Source: Kitasatospora paranensis (GTDB lineage Bacteria > Actinomycetota > Actinomycetes > Streptomycetales > Streptomycetaceae). From it: a stretch of 64,000 nt of DNA. A model generated the notes under the pieces. It worked only from the letters and a program-made list of their open reading frames with translations. It did no database searches and had not been told where the DNA came from. The stretch covers positions 7,502,001 to 7,566,000 of the forward strand of contig NZ_BAABKV010000001.1 of the NCBI RefSeq assembly GCF_039544005.1, written 5' to 3'. The translations under genes were made by a program, and so were the position numbers. Positions 16,935-26,162 of the stretch are shown one piece after another (position 1 is the first letter of the stretch; each line of letters starts with the position of its first letter).

Positions 16935-17262
16935 GAGTCGTTGCGCAGGGTGCCTTTGGCGATGTTCCACTTCACGACGGGGAACAGGGCCGATTTCCAC
17001 GGCGCGATCCTGCAGGCTTTCCGCGCAGCCAACGCGCCTCTGGAGCGATCAACGACGACCTGCAGCACGCGTTGGAGAAGCTGATGCAGTGGCAGCTGCT
17101 CGACGTCGTCCAGAACCACGCGGAGAACTACCGTACTGCCGATGAGTACGATCGCCGGAGCCTTCAGTACTCGCCGACCCGGCGCGGAGAGGCTGCGTTC
17201 GCCGGGGTCGAGCAGGCCCTGTCGGTGCTCGCCTCGACGGGCGCGCTCGTCCCCGTCATGGC
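16935..17262 (+). pseudogene. Broken DUF2397 / TIGR02677 gene (JetA-type, Wadjet-like) fragment
   Basis: Two frames together give the N-terminal part of this family. The first (to about 17045) reads MFHFTTGNRADFHGAILQAF then RAANAPLE. After a frame change and an apparent internal deletion, the second continues INDDLQHALEKLMQWQLLDV, QNHAENYRTADEYDRRSLQY and TRRGEAAFAGVEQALSVLAS, ending STGALV. From memory this is the conserved N-terminal region of TIGR02677 proteins, the JetA-like part of one Wadjet subtype. Homology stops at about 17250 and no JetB, JetC or JetD genes follow. It is a remnant, not a working defence system. Confidence 0.6.
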
Positions 17263-17581
17263 CAAGACCGGCGCCGCACCGTGGCGCATGACGGCCGAGG
17301 ATCACCGGGCTGCAGGCTCCCGGATCCTTGGTGCCCCCGATCCGGGGCGGCTCATCCCCGCACTGTGGGATCCGGACCTTGCTGGTGCTCATGGCGGGCC
17401 TGCGGATCGCCGTGGTCGAGGATGTGGTCGCCGACGTTCTCCTGGACGACCTGGACTGCGCGTCGGCACGCTGGTCGGCCGGTGCCCCGAACCGGTCCGG
17501 TGGCGACCGGTGGCCGCGGCGTTCGGATGGTCCGTCCGCCCGCGGAGCCGCTCGGTGGGCTCCGCGGGCGGCGGGCCCCGC
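17263..17581. other. Degraded non-coding stretch
   Basis: About 320 bases between the broken JetA-like fragment and the metallo-hydrolase gene. One plus-strand frame shows a short protein-like run (VLMAGLRIAVVEDVVADVLL then DDLDCASARW) without a start or continuation. It may be another decayed gene; the family is not recognisable. Confidence 0.35.
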
Positions 17582-18145
17582 TCAGACCGGGGTGCGGTCG
17601 TCGGGGGCGAAGGGCCGGCCGTGGCCGGGGATGATCAGGGAGGGGCGCAGGTCCAGGACGGCGCGGCGGGAGTGCGTGAGGAGGTCGGGATCGGCGGCGA
17701 ACGGGTCCTCCGCCGGGCCTTCGGCGTGCCACCAGAGGTGGGTGAGGACGACCAGTCCGTCGTCGGTGCGGACGAGGGTGCTGATGTCCTCGGCGGAGTG
17801 GCCGGGGGTGCGGCGGAGCTGGATGTGCTCGCTGATCCGGAAGCCGTCGGCGTCGCGGTCCTGCCAGACGTCGTCCTGGTAGACGGCCATGTGGTCGTGG
17901 AAGCGGGCGCGGGGGAACAGGGCGGCGTTCAGGGTGTGGTCGGGGTGGTGGTGGCTGAAGACGACGTCGGTGACCCGGTCCGGGTCGAGGCCCTCCGCGT
18001 GGAGGGGCCGGAGGATCAGCCGGCGGTCGGCGACCATGCCGGGGTCCACCACGACGGACGTGTCGCCGTCGCGCAGCAGGGTGACGGTGCTCGCGACACG
18101 GTCGTCGGCGTAGCCGGCGGTCAGGACGTGGACGGTGGCGGCCAC
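17582..18145 (-). CDS. Metallo-beta-lactamase-fold hydrolase
   Basis: A 187-residue MBL-fold protein. The metal-binding signature is SHHHPDH, with further ligands His in RTPGHSAEDIS and IIPGHGRPF. It is short and lacks extra domains, resembling small MBL proteins of the MBLAC1 or glyoxalase-like type. The GTG start is chosen for its GAGGAG site; the frame is open upstream. It lies 70 bases after the APC permease on the same strand, so it is probably co-transcribed and may process the transported substrate. The matching module at 54-58 kb has an amidohydrolase in the same place. Confidence 0.85.
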   Translation of the reverse strand: MAATVHVLTAGYADDRVASTVTLLRDGDTSVVVDPGMVADRRLILRPLHAEGLDPDRVTDVVFSHHHPDHTLNAALFPRARFHDHMAVYQDDVWQDRDADGFRISEHIQLRRTPGHSAEDISTLVRTDDGLVVLTHLWWHAEGPAEDPFAADPDLLTHSRRAVLDLRPSLIIPGHGRPFAPDDRTPV

Positions 18146-18215
18146 GGTGGTCTCCTCGGTACGGGGGAGCGCGTCGGCTCCCCGACGGTGCTGGTGGGGA
18201 CGGTCGGACCAGGCC

Positions 18216-19718
18216 TCAGGCCGTGGCGTCCATCGGCAGGGCGATGGTGTCGGCATCGGTGCCACGACCGGTGGTGAAATAGGCGGAGCGGCGGCGCCAC
18301 TTGGCCACGGCTGCGGCGACCAGACCGCTGAGGACGATCAGCGAGGGGATCGTCAGCATGAACCAGCCATTGTCCGGCGTCGCCTCGAAGTGGTCGCTCA
18401 TGGTGGCGTACTGGTAGGCCAGGTAGATCCCGAGTCCGAACAGCACCAGGGCGCTAAGCGCCGGGAGGACGACGGCGCGGAGCGCCTCCAGCGGACCTTC
18501 GCGCAGCGCGCCGCGGAACCGTACGGCGCAGGCGAGTGCGGTGAGGCCGTAGTAGAGGGCGACGATCAGGCCGATCGAGTTGACGGCGGTCAGGATCATC
18601 AGGTTGATCTTCGGGATGCCGACCGCGAGGACGGCCACGGCCGCGGACAGGGCCATGATCACGATCGTGCCGGCCGCGGGTGAGCCGTAGCGGGGGTGGA
18701 TCCTCGTCCACAGGCGTCCGAGGGTCTGGTCGCGACCCATGGCCAGCGTGCCGCGCGCGGTGGGGATGACGCTGGACTGGAGCGAGGCGAACGCGGAGCA
18801 CATGAGCGCGGCGAGCGGGAGCGACGCCCACGGCTCCGGGGAGAGCTTGGCGCCGAGGAACGTCAGCGCCTGCGGGCCCTGGGCGATGAGTTCGTCGGCG
18901 CTCATCACCCGCTGGAAGGCGATGGCGGCGAACACGAGCAGGCCGAGCATGGCCAGCAGGGCGATGAGCCCTCCGCGGGAGGCGTCGGAGGCGTTCTTCG
19001 TCTCCTCGTTCACGGTGAAGGCCGCGTCCCAGCCCCAGAAGACGAACACCGCCAGGACGAGTCCCTGGGCCAGGGAGTGGAAGGAGCCGATCGCGAACGG
19101 GTTGAGCCAGTTCCACGAGAACGGCTGGTCGCCGGTGGTGAGCGCCCACGTGCAGAACACCAGCAGCACGGTGTACTCGAACCCGAGCAGCACCCACTGC
19201 AGCCGTGTCGCGGAGCGGACCCCGGTCACCGCGGTGACGGTCACCGTCACCAGGGCCGCCAACCCGACCACCGTGCTCACCCCGGTGGAGCCGGGATCGA
19301 GGGCGATGCCGAACAGGTTGTGCAGGTGGGCCTTGCCGGCGAACTGGAGGATCACCGAACCGGTGATGGCGCTGGTGTAGGCCATGAACACCACGTTCGC
19401 GACCAGCACCACCCAGCCGGTCAGGAAGCCGGGCCATGCGCCGACCGATCGGCCGACCCAGGTGTAGCCGTTGCCGCAGTTCGGCTCGGTCCGGTTCAAC
19501 CGCGCGTAGGACAGCGCGATCCCGAGGATCGGCAGGAACGCGACGATCAGCAGCGCCGGGGTCTGGCGCCCCGCGTACACGGCCAGTGCGCCCATGCCGA
19601 TGCCGATGCTGGTGGTCGCGGCCGTGCTGGACGCCGCGATCGCCATGCCGTCCCGCACGCCCAGCGTGCGGCGCATGGCCGCGCTGGGTGGTCCGGTCTC
19701 GGGGATGACAGCAGCCAT
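18216..19718 (-). CDS. APC-family amino acid/polyamine permease
   Basis: About 500 residues with some 12 membrane helices. The first helix carries the APC substrate motif (AASSTAATTSIGIGMG), and the sixth-helix region is VFVFWGWDAAFTVNEETKNA. The C-terminus is short and cytoplasmic. The ATG at 19718 follows a GGAG site. It is divergent from a TetR gene, with a shared operator-promoter between them, and is followed by the metallo-hydrolase. It is a clear paralogue of the permease at 54.5 kb (MRRTLGV versus MRRSLGV near the N-terminus and similar helices throughout). Substrate unknown. Confidence 0.92.
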   Translation of the reverse strand: MAAVIPETGPPSAAMRRTLGVRDGMAIAASSTAATTSIGIGMGALAVYAGRQTPALLIVAFLPILGIALSYARLNRTEPNCGNGYTWVGRSVGAWPGFLTGWVVLVANVVFMAYTSAITGSVILQFAGKAHLHNLFGIALDPGSTGVSTVVGLAALVTVTVTAVTGVRSATRLQWVLLGFEYTVLLVFCTWALTTGDQPFSWNWLNPFAIGSFHSLAQGLVLAVFVFWGWDAAFTVNEETKNASDASRGGLIALLAMLGLLVFAAIAFQRVMSADELIAQGPQALTFLGAKLSPEPWASLPLAALMCSAFASLQSSVIPTARGTLAMGRDQTLGRLWTRIHPRYGSPAAGTIVIMALSAAVAVLAVGIPKINLMILTAVNSIGLIVALYYGLTALACAVRFRGALREGPLEALRAVVLPALSALVLFGLGIYLAYQYATMSDHFEATPDNGWFMLTIPSLIVLSGLVAAAVAKWRRRSAYFTTGRGTDADTIALPMDATA

Positions 19719-19807
19719 GGCGTGCTCTCCTTCTCGTGGGGGACGACTCGTTGCACCCCCGGCGGGTCCGCTCCGGGGGCGAGCGGTGAACGAGGGGGTG
19801 TGCGCCG

Positions 19808-19850
19808 ATGAAACAACCACGCCATACTTACGTCAATACGTTGTCATAAA
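19808..19850 (-). promoter_or_regulatory. Promoter-operator of the first APC module
   Basis: On the minus strand a -35 TTGACG (19831-19836) and a weak -10 TTTCAT (19808-19813) are 17 bp apart, reading toward the permease. Overlapping the -35 is TTATGACAACGTATTGACG, nearly identical to the site at 54422-54441 before the paralogous permease. ACGT-N4-ACGT forms an inverted repeat inside it. Probable operator of the divergent TetR. Confidence 0.65.
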
Positions 19851-19902
19851 GGCGGGGTCGGCTGCCACGGCAGGAGGGCCACCGCGGGACAAGGAGGCCG
19901 GC

Positions 19903-20619
19903 GTGTCCGGAACACAGCGCATCCCCGTCGAGCGCAAGCGGCGCCGCACCACACGGACCGGGAGCGTGCTGAGCGAGGACCTGATCGTGTCGGCGGCCCT
20001 CGAACTCGTCGAAGCACCGGGCGGCAATGCCCTCACGGTGCGTCGCCTGGGCGCCGAGCTGGGCTGCGACCCCTCGACGGTCTACCGCTACTTCGCCGAC
20101 GTCGACGCCCTGCTGCTCGCCGTGGCGGACCGGCTGATCGGTGACTCCCTCGACGGCTTCACCGCGGACGAGGACTGGATCGCCTCACTGCGGGACTTCG
20201 CGGTACGCGTGCACCGATCGGTCCTGCGCCACCCGCGTCTGGCCGCCGTCCGCGCATCCCGGGTGACCGGCGGGCCCGGCGAGTGCCGCGCGGTGGACAC
20301 CGGCATCGGAATCCTGCTGCGGGGCGGCTTCGCCCCGGCCGAATCGGTGCGCCTCTACCGCACCTTCATCGACACCGTTCTTGCCCACGCCGCCCTGGAC
20401 GCAGCCGTCCGCGACCTCAGCGATCAGCAGCGGCACCAGCAGAGCCGCGTCTGGCACAGTGCCCAGGACGCCCTGCCCGCCGAGTCGTACCCGAACCTGC
20501 ACACCGTCCGGGAGCATCTGCCCGAGATGGCCGGCTCCGCCTTCCCCGATGTCCTCGAACTGCTCCTGGCCCAGTTCGAGGCCAGTCGGCGCAAGAGCGG
20601 CGCCGACACCGGGCCGTGA
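19903..20619 (+). CDS. TetR-family regulator of the first APC module
   Basis: A 238-residue TetR protein. The helix-turn-helix is at about residues 25-75 (ALTVRRLGAELGCDPSTVYRYF). The ligand domain follows and resembles the TetR_C_33-like group. The GTG start is set by an AAGGAGG site; the frame is open upstream. It is a paralogue of the regulator at 53.7 kb (shared VLSE(D/E)-IV, LTVRRLGA, DPS-VYRYF and LLLAVAD). It probably represses the divergent permease and hydrolase and responds to the imported compound. Confidence 0.92.
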   Translation: MSGTQRIPVERKRRRTTRTGSVLSEDLIVSAALELVEAPGGNALTVRRLGAELGCDPSTVYRYFADVDALLLAVADRLIGDSLDGFTADEDWIASLRDFAVRVHRSVLRHPRLAAVRASRVTGGPGECRAVDTGIGILLRGGFAPAESVRLYRTFIDTVLAHAALDAAVRDLSDQQRHQQSRVWHSAQDALPAESYPNLHTVREHLPEMAGSAFPDVLELLLAQFEASRRKSGADTGP

Positions 20620-20641
20620 CGGCCGCCGCCGGGCAGGGACG

Positions 20642-20675
20642 GCCGTCCCGGGCCGTCGGGGCGGCCCGGGACGGC
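20642..20675. terminator. Hairpin between convergent tetR and lysE-type genes
   Basis: A perfect 14-bp stem (20642-20655 with 20662-20675) and a six-base loop, between two convergent stops. It probably ends both transcripts. Confidence 0.75.
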
Positions 20676-20676
20676 G

Positions 20677-21339
20677 TCAGGCGGCGACCGCCTCGGCCCG
20701 GTCCGAGGCGATGCGCAGGGCGAGACCCGCGAGGACGGTGCCCATGGCGTAGCGCTGGATCCGGAGCCACCCGGGGCGGCGGGCCAGGAACGACGCGATG
20801 GTGCCCGCGCTCATCGCGATCAGGCCGTTGACGGTGACGGCGACCGCGATCTGGGTCAGGCCCAGGACGAGGCTCTGCGCCGCGACGTGGCCGCGAGCCG
20901 GGACGACGAACTGCGGCAGCAGGGAGACGTACATGACGGCGATCTTCGGATTGAGCAGGCAGGTCAGGAGGCCCATGGTGACGAGCCTGCGGGGCGGATC
21001 CGGCGGCAGGTCCTGCGGCGCGAAGACGGCGGTGCCACCCGGCTTGACGGCCTGCCAGGCGAGTCGGAGCAGGTAGGCCGCGCCGGCGAGCTTGATCGCG
21101 GTGTAGAGGAGCGGTACGACGGCGAACACCGCGGCGATCCCCGCGGTCACGGCGCCGAGGTAGACCAGGAATCCCATGGCCACACCGCTGAGGGACAGCA
21201 GGCCCGCGCGGCGGCCCTGCACGATCGAGCGGGAGACCAGGTAGATCATGTTCGGCCCGGGCGTGAGCACCATGCCCGTTGCCACGGCGGCCATTCCGAG
21301 CACGCCGTGCACGTCGACGGCGGATGTGAGTGCGTCCAT
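20677..21339 (-). CDS. LysE/RhtB-family amino acid exporter
   Basis: A 220-residue membrane protein with six helices and the family motif VLTPGPNMIYLVSRS near the N-terminus, plus LLNPKIAVMYVSLLPQFV. It exports amino acids or similar small molecules. It is divergent from a MocR regulator with repeats between them. The promoter -10 lies so close to the ATG that the transcript is likely leaderless. The pairing suggests control by an amino-compound or a vitamin B6 derivative. Confidence 0.92.
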   Translation of the reverse strand: MDALTSAVDVHGVLGMAAVATGMVLTPGPNMIYLVSRSIVQGRRAGLLSLSGVAMGFLVYLGAVTAGIAAVFAVVPLLYTAIKLAGAAYLLRLAWQAVKPGGTAVFAPQDLPPDPPRRLVTMGLLTCLLNPKIAVMYVSLLPQFVVPARGHVAAQSLVLGLTQIAVAVTVNGLIAMSAGTIASFLARRPGWLRIQRYAMGTVLAGLALRIASDRAEAVAA

Positions 21340-21345
21340 GACGGG

Positions 21346-21401
21346 AGGCTAGGGGCGGGTGCACGGTCGGTGCAATGATGACTTTGCACTCGGTGCAATG
21401 A
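21346..21401. promoter_or_regulatory. MocR operator repeats with embedded leaderless promoter
   Basis: Two direct copies of CGGTGCAATGA (21368-21378 and 21391-21401) are 23 bp apart, with an inverted TTGCAC (21384-21389) between them. On the minus strand -35 TTGCAC (21375-21370) and -10 TAGCCT (21351-21346) are 18 bp apart and put transcription start at about the exporter ATG. Direct plus inverted half-sites are typical of MocR/PdxR-type operators. Confidence 0.7.
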
Positions 21402-21416
21402 GGGAGGAACGGGCCG

Positions 21417-22775
21417 ATGGACGACTACCGCACGATCGCGGACGAGATCGCGACCTCCATCGCCGAGGGGCGGCTGCGTCCCGGCGAGCAGTTGCCGACG
21501 CAACGCGCCTTCGCCCGTCGGCGCGGCATCGCCGGATCGACGGCGGGCCGCGTCTACCGCGATCTCGTCCGGCGCGGGCTGGTCGTCGGGGAGGTCGGCC
21601 GCGGCACCTTCGTCCGGGCCGGCCGCGGCACCCCCGGCGCCGGCGTCCCGCTCGCCGAGCCCGCCGATGCCCCGGTCGACCTGGAACTCAACTATCCGGT
21701 CGTACCGGAGCAGTCCGCCCTGCTCGCCACCGCACTCGCGCCCATGCTGCGGGCCGACGCGCTGGACGCCGCCCTCCGCCCGGTCGGTGCGCCGGGCACG
21801 TCCGCCGCCCGCGAGCTCTTCGCGGCCCTGGCGTCCGGCCCCGGCGCCTGGCGCGCCGCCGCCGCCGACGTGCTCTTCGCCGCCAACGGCCGCCAGGCCG
21901 TCGCCGCCTCCCTGGCCGCGCTCGTGCCACCAGGCCGGCGGCTCGGTGTGGAGGCGCTGACGTACCCCGTGGTCAAGGCGGTCGCGCAGCGCCTCGGCAT
22001 CACGCTCGTCCCACTGCCGGTGGACGAAGCGGGCCTCCTCCCCGACGCCCTCGCGGCCGTCCACCGGGCCACGCCCCTGCATGCCCTCTACCTCCAGCCG
22101 CGCCTGCAGAACCCGCTCGGCGCCACCCTCGCACCGGAGCGCCGCGAGGCGCTGGCCAGCGAACTGCGCCGCCTCGACCTGCCCGTGGTGGAGGACGCGA
22201 TCTGGTCCTTCCTGCAGCCCGGAACTCCGCCGCTGGCGGCACTCGCGCCGGAACGGTGCATCCTCGTCGACAGCCTCTCCAAGCGCCTTGCACCCGGCCT
22301 GACCACCGGATTCGCGGTGGTGCCCGCGGCGCTGCGCGACTCCGTCACCGCCGCGCTGCGCTCCGGCGGCTGGACGCCGAGCGGATTCGCCCTGGAGGCC
22401 GCGGTGCGCTGGATCGCCGACGGCACGGTCGGCACCGTGCAGGCCGCCAAGCGCGCCGACGCGACGGAACGTCAACTGCTGGCCCGCCGGTCGCTGGCCG
22501 GGCAGACGCTGCGGTCCGATCCGTGCTCGTACTACGTCTGGTGGGAGCTGCCGGCGGCCTGGCGCGCGGAGACGTTCGTCGCGGCCGCCGCGCGCGAGGG
22601 CATCGCCGTCACCCCCGGCTCCGCGTTCGCCGTCGGCGCCCGCACCACCCCGTCCGCCGTCCGGGTCGCCCTCGCCTCACCGCCGCTCCCCGTCCTGGTC
22701 CGGGCCCTCGACACCCTCCTTCGGGTGGCGCGCAGCGCGCCGGACGACCTGCTGGACCGGCGGCCGTCCGGGTAG
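21417..22775 (+). CDS. MocR-type GntR regulator with aminotransferase domain
   Basis: A 452-residue fusion. Residues 1-70 are a GntR winged helix (AEGRLRPGEQLPTQRAFARR, GRGTFVR). The rest is a fold-type I aminotransferase-like domain with the PLP lysine in VDSLSKRLAPGLTTGF and an Asp/Asn-rich cofactor pocket. Such proteins sense PLP or its adducts and control nearby transport or metabolism genes. It follows direct repeats that should be its operator and is divergent from the LysE exporter, its most likely target. Length is standard for MocR. Confidence 0.92.
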   Translation: MDDYRTIADEIATSIAEGRLRPGEQLPTQRAFARRRGIAGSTAGRVYRDLVRRGLVVGEVGRGTFVRAGRGTPGAGVPLAEPADAPVDLELNYPVVPEQSALLATALAPMLRADALDAALRPVGAPGTSAARELFAALASGPGAWRAAAADVLFAANGRQAVAASLAALVPPGRRLGVEALTYPVVKAVAQRLGITLVPLPVDEAGLLPDALAAVHRATPLHALYLQPRLQNPLGATLAPERREALASELRRLDLPVVEDAIWSFLQPGTPPLAALAPERCILVDSLSKRLAPGLTTGFAVVPAALRDSVTAALRSGGWTPSGFALEAAVRWIADGTVGTVQAAKRADATERQLLARRSLAGQTLRSDPCSYYVWWELPAAWRAETFVAAAAREGIAVTPGSAFAVGARTTPSAVRVALASPPLPVLVRALDTLLRVARSAPDDLLDRRPSG

Positions 22776-22802
22776 CGGCTGCCGCGGGAGCCCGCCGATC
22801 GC

Positions 22803-22845
22803 CGGACCGCCCGGACCGCCCGGGCGAGGGGGTCCGGACGGTCCG
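22803..22845. terminator. Hairpin between convergent mocR-type and pntB genes
   Basis: Fifteen-base arms (22803-22817 and 22831-22845) with one mismatch and a 13-base loop, in the gap between convergent stops. Confidence 0.7.
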
Positions 22846-22866
22846 AGCGGGACACGGGCGCCCGTC

Positions 22867-24330
22867 CTAGCCGGCCGTCGTCGGCTGGCGGGTGGTGTGG
22901 ACGGGGGCGTCCTGGGCCCGGCCGGTGAGGGCCTGCAGGATCGCGTCCACGCTCTGCTTGGCGTCCCCGAAGAGCATGCTGCTGTTCTCGCGGAAGAACA
23001 GCGGGTTCTGCACGCCCGCGTAGCCGGACGCCATCGAGCGCTTGAAGACGATCACGTGCTCCGCCTCCCACACCCGCAGGACCGGCATGCCGGCGATGGG
23101 ACTCGACGGGTCGTCGAGCGCGCCCGGGTTGACGGTGTCGTTGGCGCCGATGACCAGGACGACGGAGGTGGCGGCGAAGTCGTCGTTGATCTCGTCCATC
23201 TCCAGGACGACGTCGTACGGCACCTTCGCCTCGGCCAGCAGCACGTTCATGTGCCCCGGCAGGCGCCCGGCCACCGGGTGCACGCCGAAGCGGACGTCGA
23301 CGCCGCGCTCGCGCAGCCGGCGCGTCAGCTCCGCCACCGGATGCTGGGCCTGGGCCACCGCCATCCCGTAGCCGGGCGTGATGATCACGGACCGGGCCTG
23401 CGCGAGCAGCCCGGCCGTCTCCTCGGCGCGGATCTCGCGGTGCTCGCCCTGCTCCTCGTCCCCGCCGGACGGCGCCTCGATGCCGAAGCCGCCGGCGATC
23501 ACCGAGACGAACGAGCGGTTCATCGCCCGGCACATGATGTACGACAGGTAGGCGCCGGAGGAGCCGACCAGCGCCCCGGTGACGATGAGCAGGTTGTTGT
23601 CGAGGAGGAACCCGGCGGCGGCCGCGGCCCAGCCCGAGTAGCTGTTCAGCATGGAGACGACGACGGGCATGTCGCCGCCGCCGATCGAGGCGACCAGGTG
23701 CCAGCCGAGGGCCAGGGCCAGGACGGTCACCGCCAGCATCAGACCGAGACCCGGGCTCACGGTGAACCAGGCCGTCAGCCCCGCGAACACGGCCAGCGCG
23801 CCCAGGTTGAGGGCGTTCTTGCCGGGCAGCGTGAGCGGGCGGGAGGCGATCCGGGCGGACAGCTTGAGGAAGGCCACGATGGAGCCGGTGAAGGTGACCC
23901 CGCCGATGAAGATGCCGATGAAGACCTCGGCGTGGTGGATGCCCAGCAGGCCGCCCGCCACCACCGTCTGGGCCGAGCCGTGGGCCTCGACCTCCAGGTA
24001 GCTGTTCCAGCCGACCAGGACGGCCGCGAGACCGACGAAGCTGTGCAGGACGGCGATGAGTTCGGGCATCTGCGTCATCTCGACCCGCCGCGCCCGCCAC
24101 AGGCCCGCGCCGCCGCCGAGCACCATCGCGAGGACGATCAGGGCGACCGCGCCGGCGGTGATGTCCTGCGCCACCAGCACGACGGTGGCGACCAGGGCGA
24201 GGGCCATGCCGGCGATGCCGTAGACGACGCCGGCACGCGAGGTGCGGTGCTGGGACAACCCGGCAAGGCTGAGGATGAACAGCAGGGCGGCGACCAGGTC
24301 CGCGGCGTGGGAGGCCGTGGTGGAAGTCAT
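22867..24330 (-). CDS. pntB: NAD(P) transhydrogenase, beta subunit
   Basis: A 487-residue membrane subunit. About eight to nine helices come first, then the NADP-binding domain III from about residue 305, with VIITPGYGMAVAQAQ, RFGVHPVAGRLPGHMNVLL and VVLVIGANDTVNP. It forms the proton-pumping enzyme with PntA, exchanging hydride between NADH and NADP+ to supply NADPH. Only six bases separate it from pntA. Length and motif order are normal. Confidence 0.96.
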   Translation of the reverse strand: MTSTTASHAADLVAALLFILSLAGLSQHRTSRAGVVYGIAGMALALVATVVLVAQDITAGAVALIVLAMVLGGGAGLWRARRVEMTQMPELIAVLHSFVGLAAVLVGWNSYLEVEAHGSAQTVVAGGLLGIHHAEVFIGIFIGGVTFTGSIVAFLKLSARIASRPLTLPGKNALNLGALAVFAGLTAWFTVSPGLGLMLAVTVLALALGWHLVASIGGGDMPVVVSMLNSYSGWAAAAAGFLLDNNLLIVTGALVGSSGAYLSYIMCRAMNRSFVSVIAGGFGIEAPSGGDEEQGEHREIRAEETAGLLAQARSVIITPGYGMAVAQAQHPVAELTRRLRERGVDVRFGVHPVAGRLPGHMNVLLAEAKVPYDVVLEMDEINDDFAATSVVLVIGANDTVNPGALDDPSSPIAGMPVLRVWEAEHVIVFKRSMASGYAGVQNPLFFRENSSMLFGDAKQSVDAILQALTGRAQDAPVHTTRQPTTAG

Positions 24331-24336
24331 CGGGGC

Positions 24337-25911
24337 TCAGCGCCTTTCGGGGGCAGTCGAGAACATGCTCAGCATGCGGCGGGTGACGGCGAAGCCTCCG
24401 AAGATGTTCACACTCGTCAGCAGCACGGCCACGAACGACAGGGCGGTCACGACCCAGCTCTCGTGCCCGATCTGCACCAGAGCACCGATCACCACGATCC
24501 CGGAGATCGCGTTGGTAACGGACATCAGCGGGGTGTGCAGAGCGTGGTGGACCTTGCCGATGACGTAGTAACCGATGACCACCGCGAGCGCGAACACCGT
24601 GAAGTTCTCGGCGAGTTGGGTCGGCGCGAAGGCGATCAGCAGGAAGAGCGCAAGCATCCCCAGGCCGATCAGACCGAACCGTACCGCCGGGGTGAGCCGG
24701 GACTGCTTCGCCCCGATCGGCGCGGACGCGGCCGCCGGCGCCGCCTCGGGGGCGGGCGACGCCGACACCGCCACCGGCGGCGGCGGCCAGGTGACCTCGC
24801 CGGCCCGGACCACCGTCACGGCCCGCTGGACCACGTCGTCGAAGTCGATGACCAGCCGGCCGTCCTTGCCGGGAGTGAGCAGCTTCAGCAGGTTCACCAG
24901 GTTGGTGCCGAACAACTGCGAGGCCTGGGTGGGCAGTCGGCCGGCGAGGTCGGTGTAGCCGATGATGGTGACGCCGTTCTCGGTGACCACCGCCCGGCCG
25001 GGCACGGTGCCCTCGACGTTGCCGCCCTGGGCGGCGGCCATGTCGACGATGACACTGCCCGGCTTCATCGCCGCCACGTCCTCGGCCGTGACCAGCCGCG
25101 GAGCGGGCCGGCCCGGGATCAGTGCGGTCGTGACGATGATGTCCACGTCCGCGGCCTGCTCGTGGTAGAGCGCGGCGGCGGCGCGGTCGTAGTCGGTGGA
25201 GGTCGCCTTGGCGTACCCGTCGGTGCTCGCCTCCTGGGCGACGTTCACGGCGAGGTACTCGCCGCCCAGCGAGCGGACCTGGTCCGCGACCTCGGGCCGC
25301 GGATCGGTGGCCCGGACGATCGCGCCCAGGCTGGACGCCGCGCCGATGGCGGCCAGCCCGGCCACGCCGACACCCGCCACGAGGACCTTCGCCGGCGGGA
25401 CCTTGCCCGCGGCGGTGACCTGGCCGGTGAAGAAGCGCCCGAACACGTGGGCGGCCTCGATCACCGCACGGTATCCGGCGATGTTCGCCATCGAACTGAG
25501 CACGTCCATCGACTGCGCCCGCGAGATCCGCGGGACGCCGTCCAGCGCGAGGGCCGTGACGCCGCGTGAGGACAGCGCCTGCAGCAGCTCGGGGCGCTGG
25601 GCCGGTGCGAGCAGACCGACGACGGTGGCGTCCGCGCGCAGCCGGGAGATCTCGCCGCTCGACGGTGCGTTGACCGTGAGGACCACGTCGGAGACCCAGG
25701 CGTCGCCGATGCTCGCGCCGGCCTCGGTGTAGGCCGTGTCGGTGAATCCGGAGGCCGCGCCGGCCTGCGACTCGACGACGACCTCGTAGCCGAGGCCGAG
25801 CAGCTGCCGCACCGTCGCGGGCGTCGCCGCGACGCGGGTCTCCCCGGTGGTCGACTCGGCGACCACGCCGATGCGCTGCGGTGGGTGGTGGGTCGGGACC
25901 TGTGCAGACAT
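24337..25911 (-). CDS. pntA: NAD(P) transhydrogenase, alpha subunit (fused)
   Basis: A 524-residue protein uniting the NAD-binding domain I (AlaDH/PNT fold, about residues 10-380; GETRVAATPATV, VLVAGVGVAGLAAIGAASSL) and a membrane part with three to four helices at about 425-510 (LHTPLMSVTNAISGIVV). Some bacteria split these as PntAA and PntAB; here they are one gene. The ATG at 25911 is chosen by family alignment, with only a weak purine-rich upstream site. First gene of the pntAB operon. Confidence 0.95.
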   Translation of the reverse strand: MSAQVPTHHPPQRIGVVAESTTGETRVAATPATVRQLLGLGYEVVVESQAGAASGFTDTAYTEAGASIGDAWVSDVVLTVNAPSSGEISRLRADATVVGLLAPAQRPELLQALSSRGVTALALDGVPRISRAQSMDVLSSMANIAGYRAVIEAAHVFGRFFTGQVTAAGKVPPAKVLVAGVGVAGLAAIGAASSLGAIVRATDPRPEVADQVRSLGGEYLAVNVAQEASTDGYAKATSTDYDRAAAALYHEQAADVDIIVTTALIPGRPAPRLVTAEDVAAMKPGSVIVDMAAAQGGNVEGTVPGRAVVTENGVTIIGYTDLAGRLPTQASQLFGTNLVNLLKLLTPGKDGRLVIDFDDVVQRAVTVVRAGEVTWPPPPVAVSASPAPEAAPAAASAPIGAKQSRLTPAVRFGLIGLGMLALFLLIAFAPTQLAENFTVFALAVVIGYYVIGKVHHALHTPLMSVTNAISGIVVIGALVQIGHESWVVTALSFVAVLLTSVNIFGGFAVTRRMLSMFSTAPERR

Positions 25912-26162
25912 GGCTGGTGTCTCTCTCGTCGGAGGCGCTGCTGACCGGGCATCTGCGATAGCGGGGGAGTGCAACACCCACTGGTCGCAGGAACGTACAC
26001 CCACCCGGCGTCCCGGACCGATACCGTGAGCCAGTGATTAGCCTCACTGCGTGAACGAGGGCGGCTGCCGGGCGAGGGCGCCGCCGGGGCGGGTCGGGCC
26101 ACGGGTGCGTGCGATCGGGTGAACGCGCGGAGCGGTCGCCACGACGCCGGGGGCCCGGCGGG

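Noticed and set aside
22532..26047. Very long open frame antisense to pntA, pntB and the MocR gene
   Set aside because: It mirrors the codon bias of the real genes, is Arg/Gly/Pro-rich and has no family motif.
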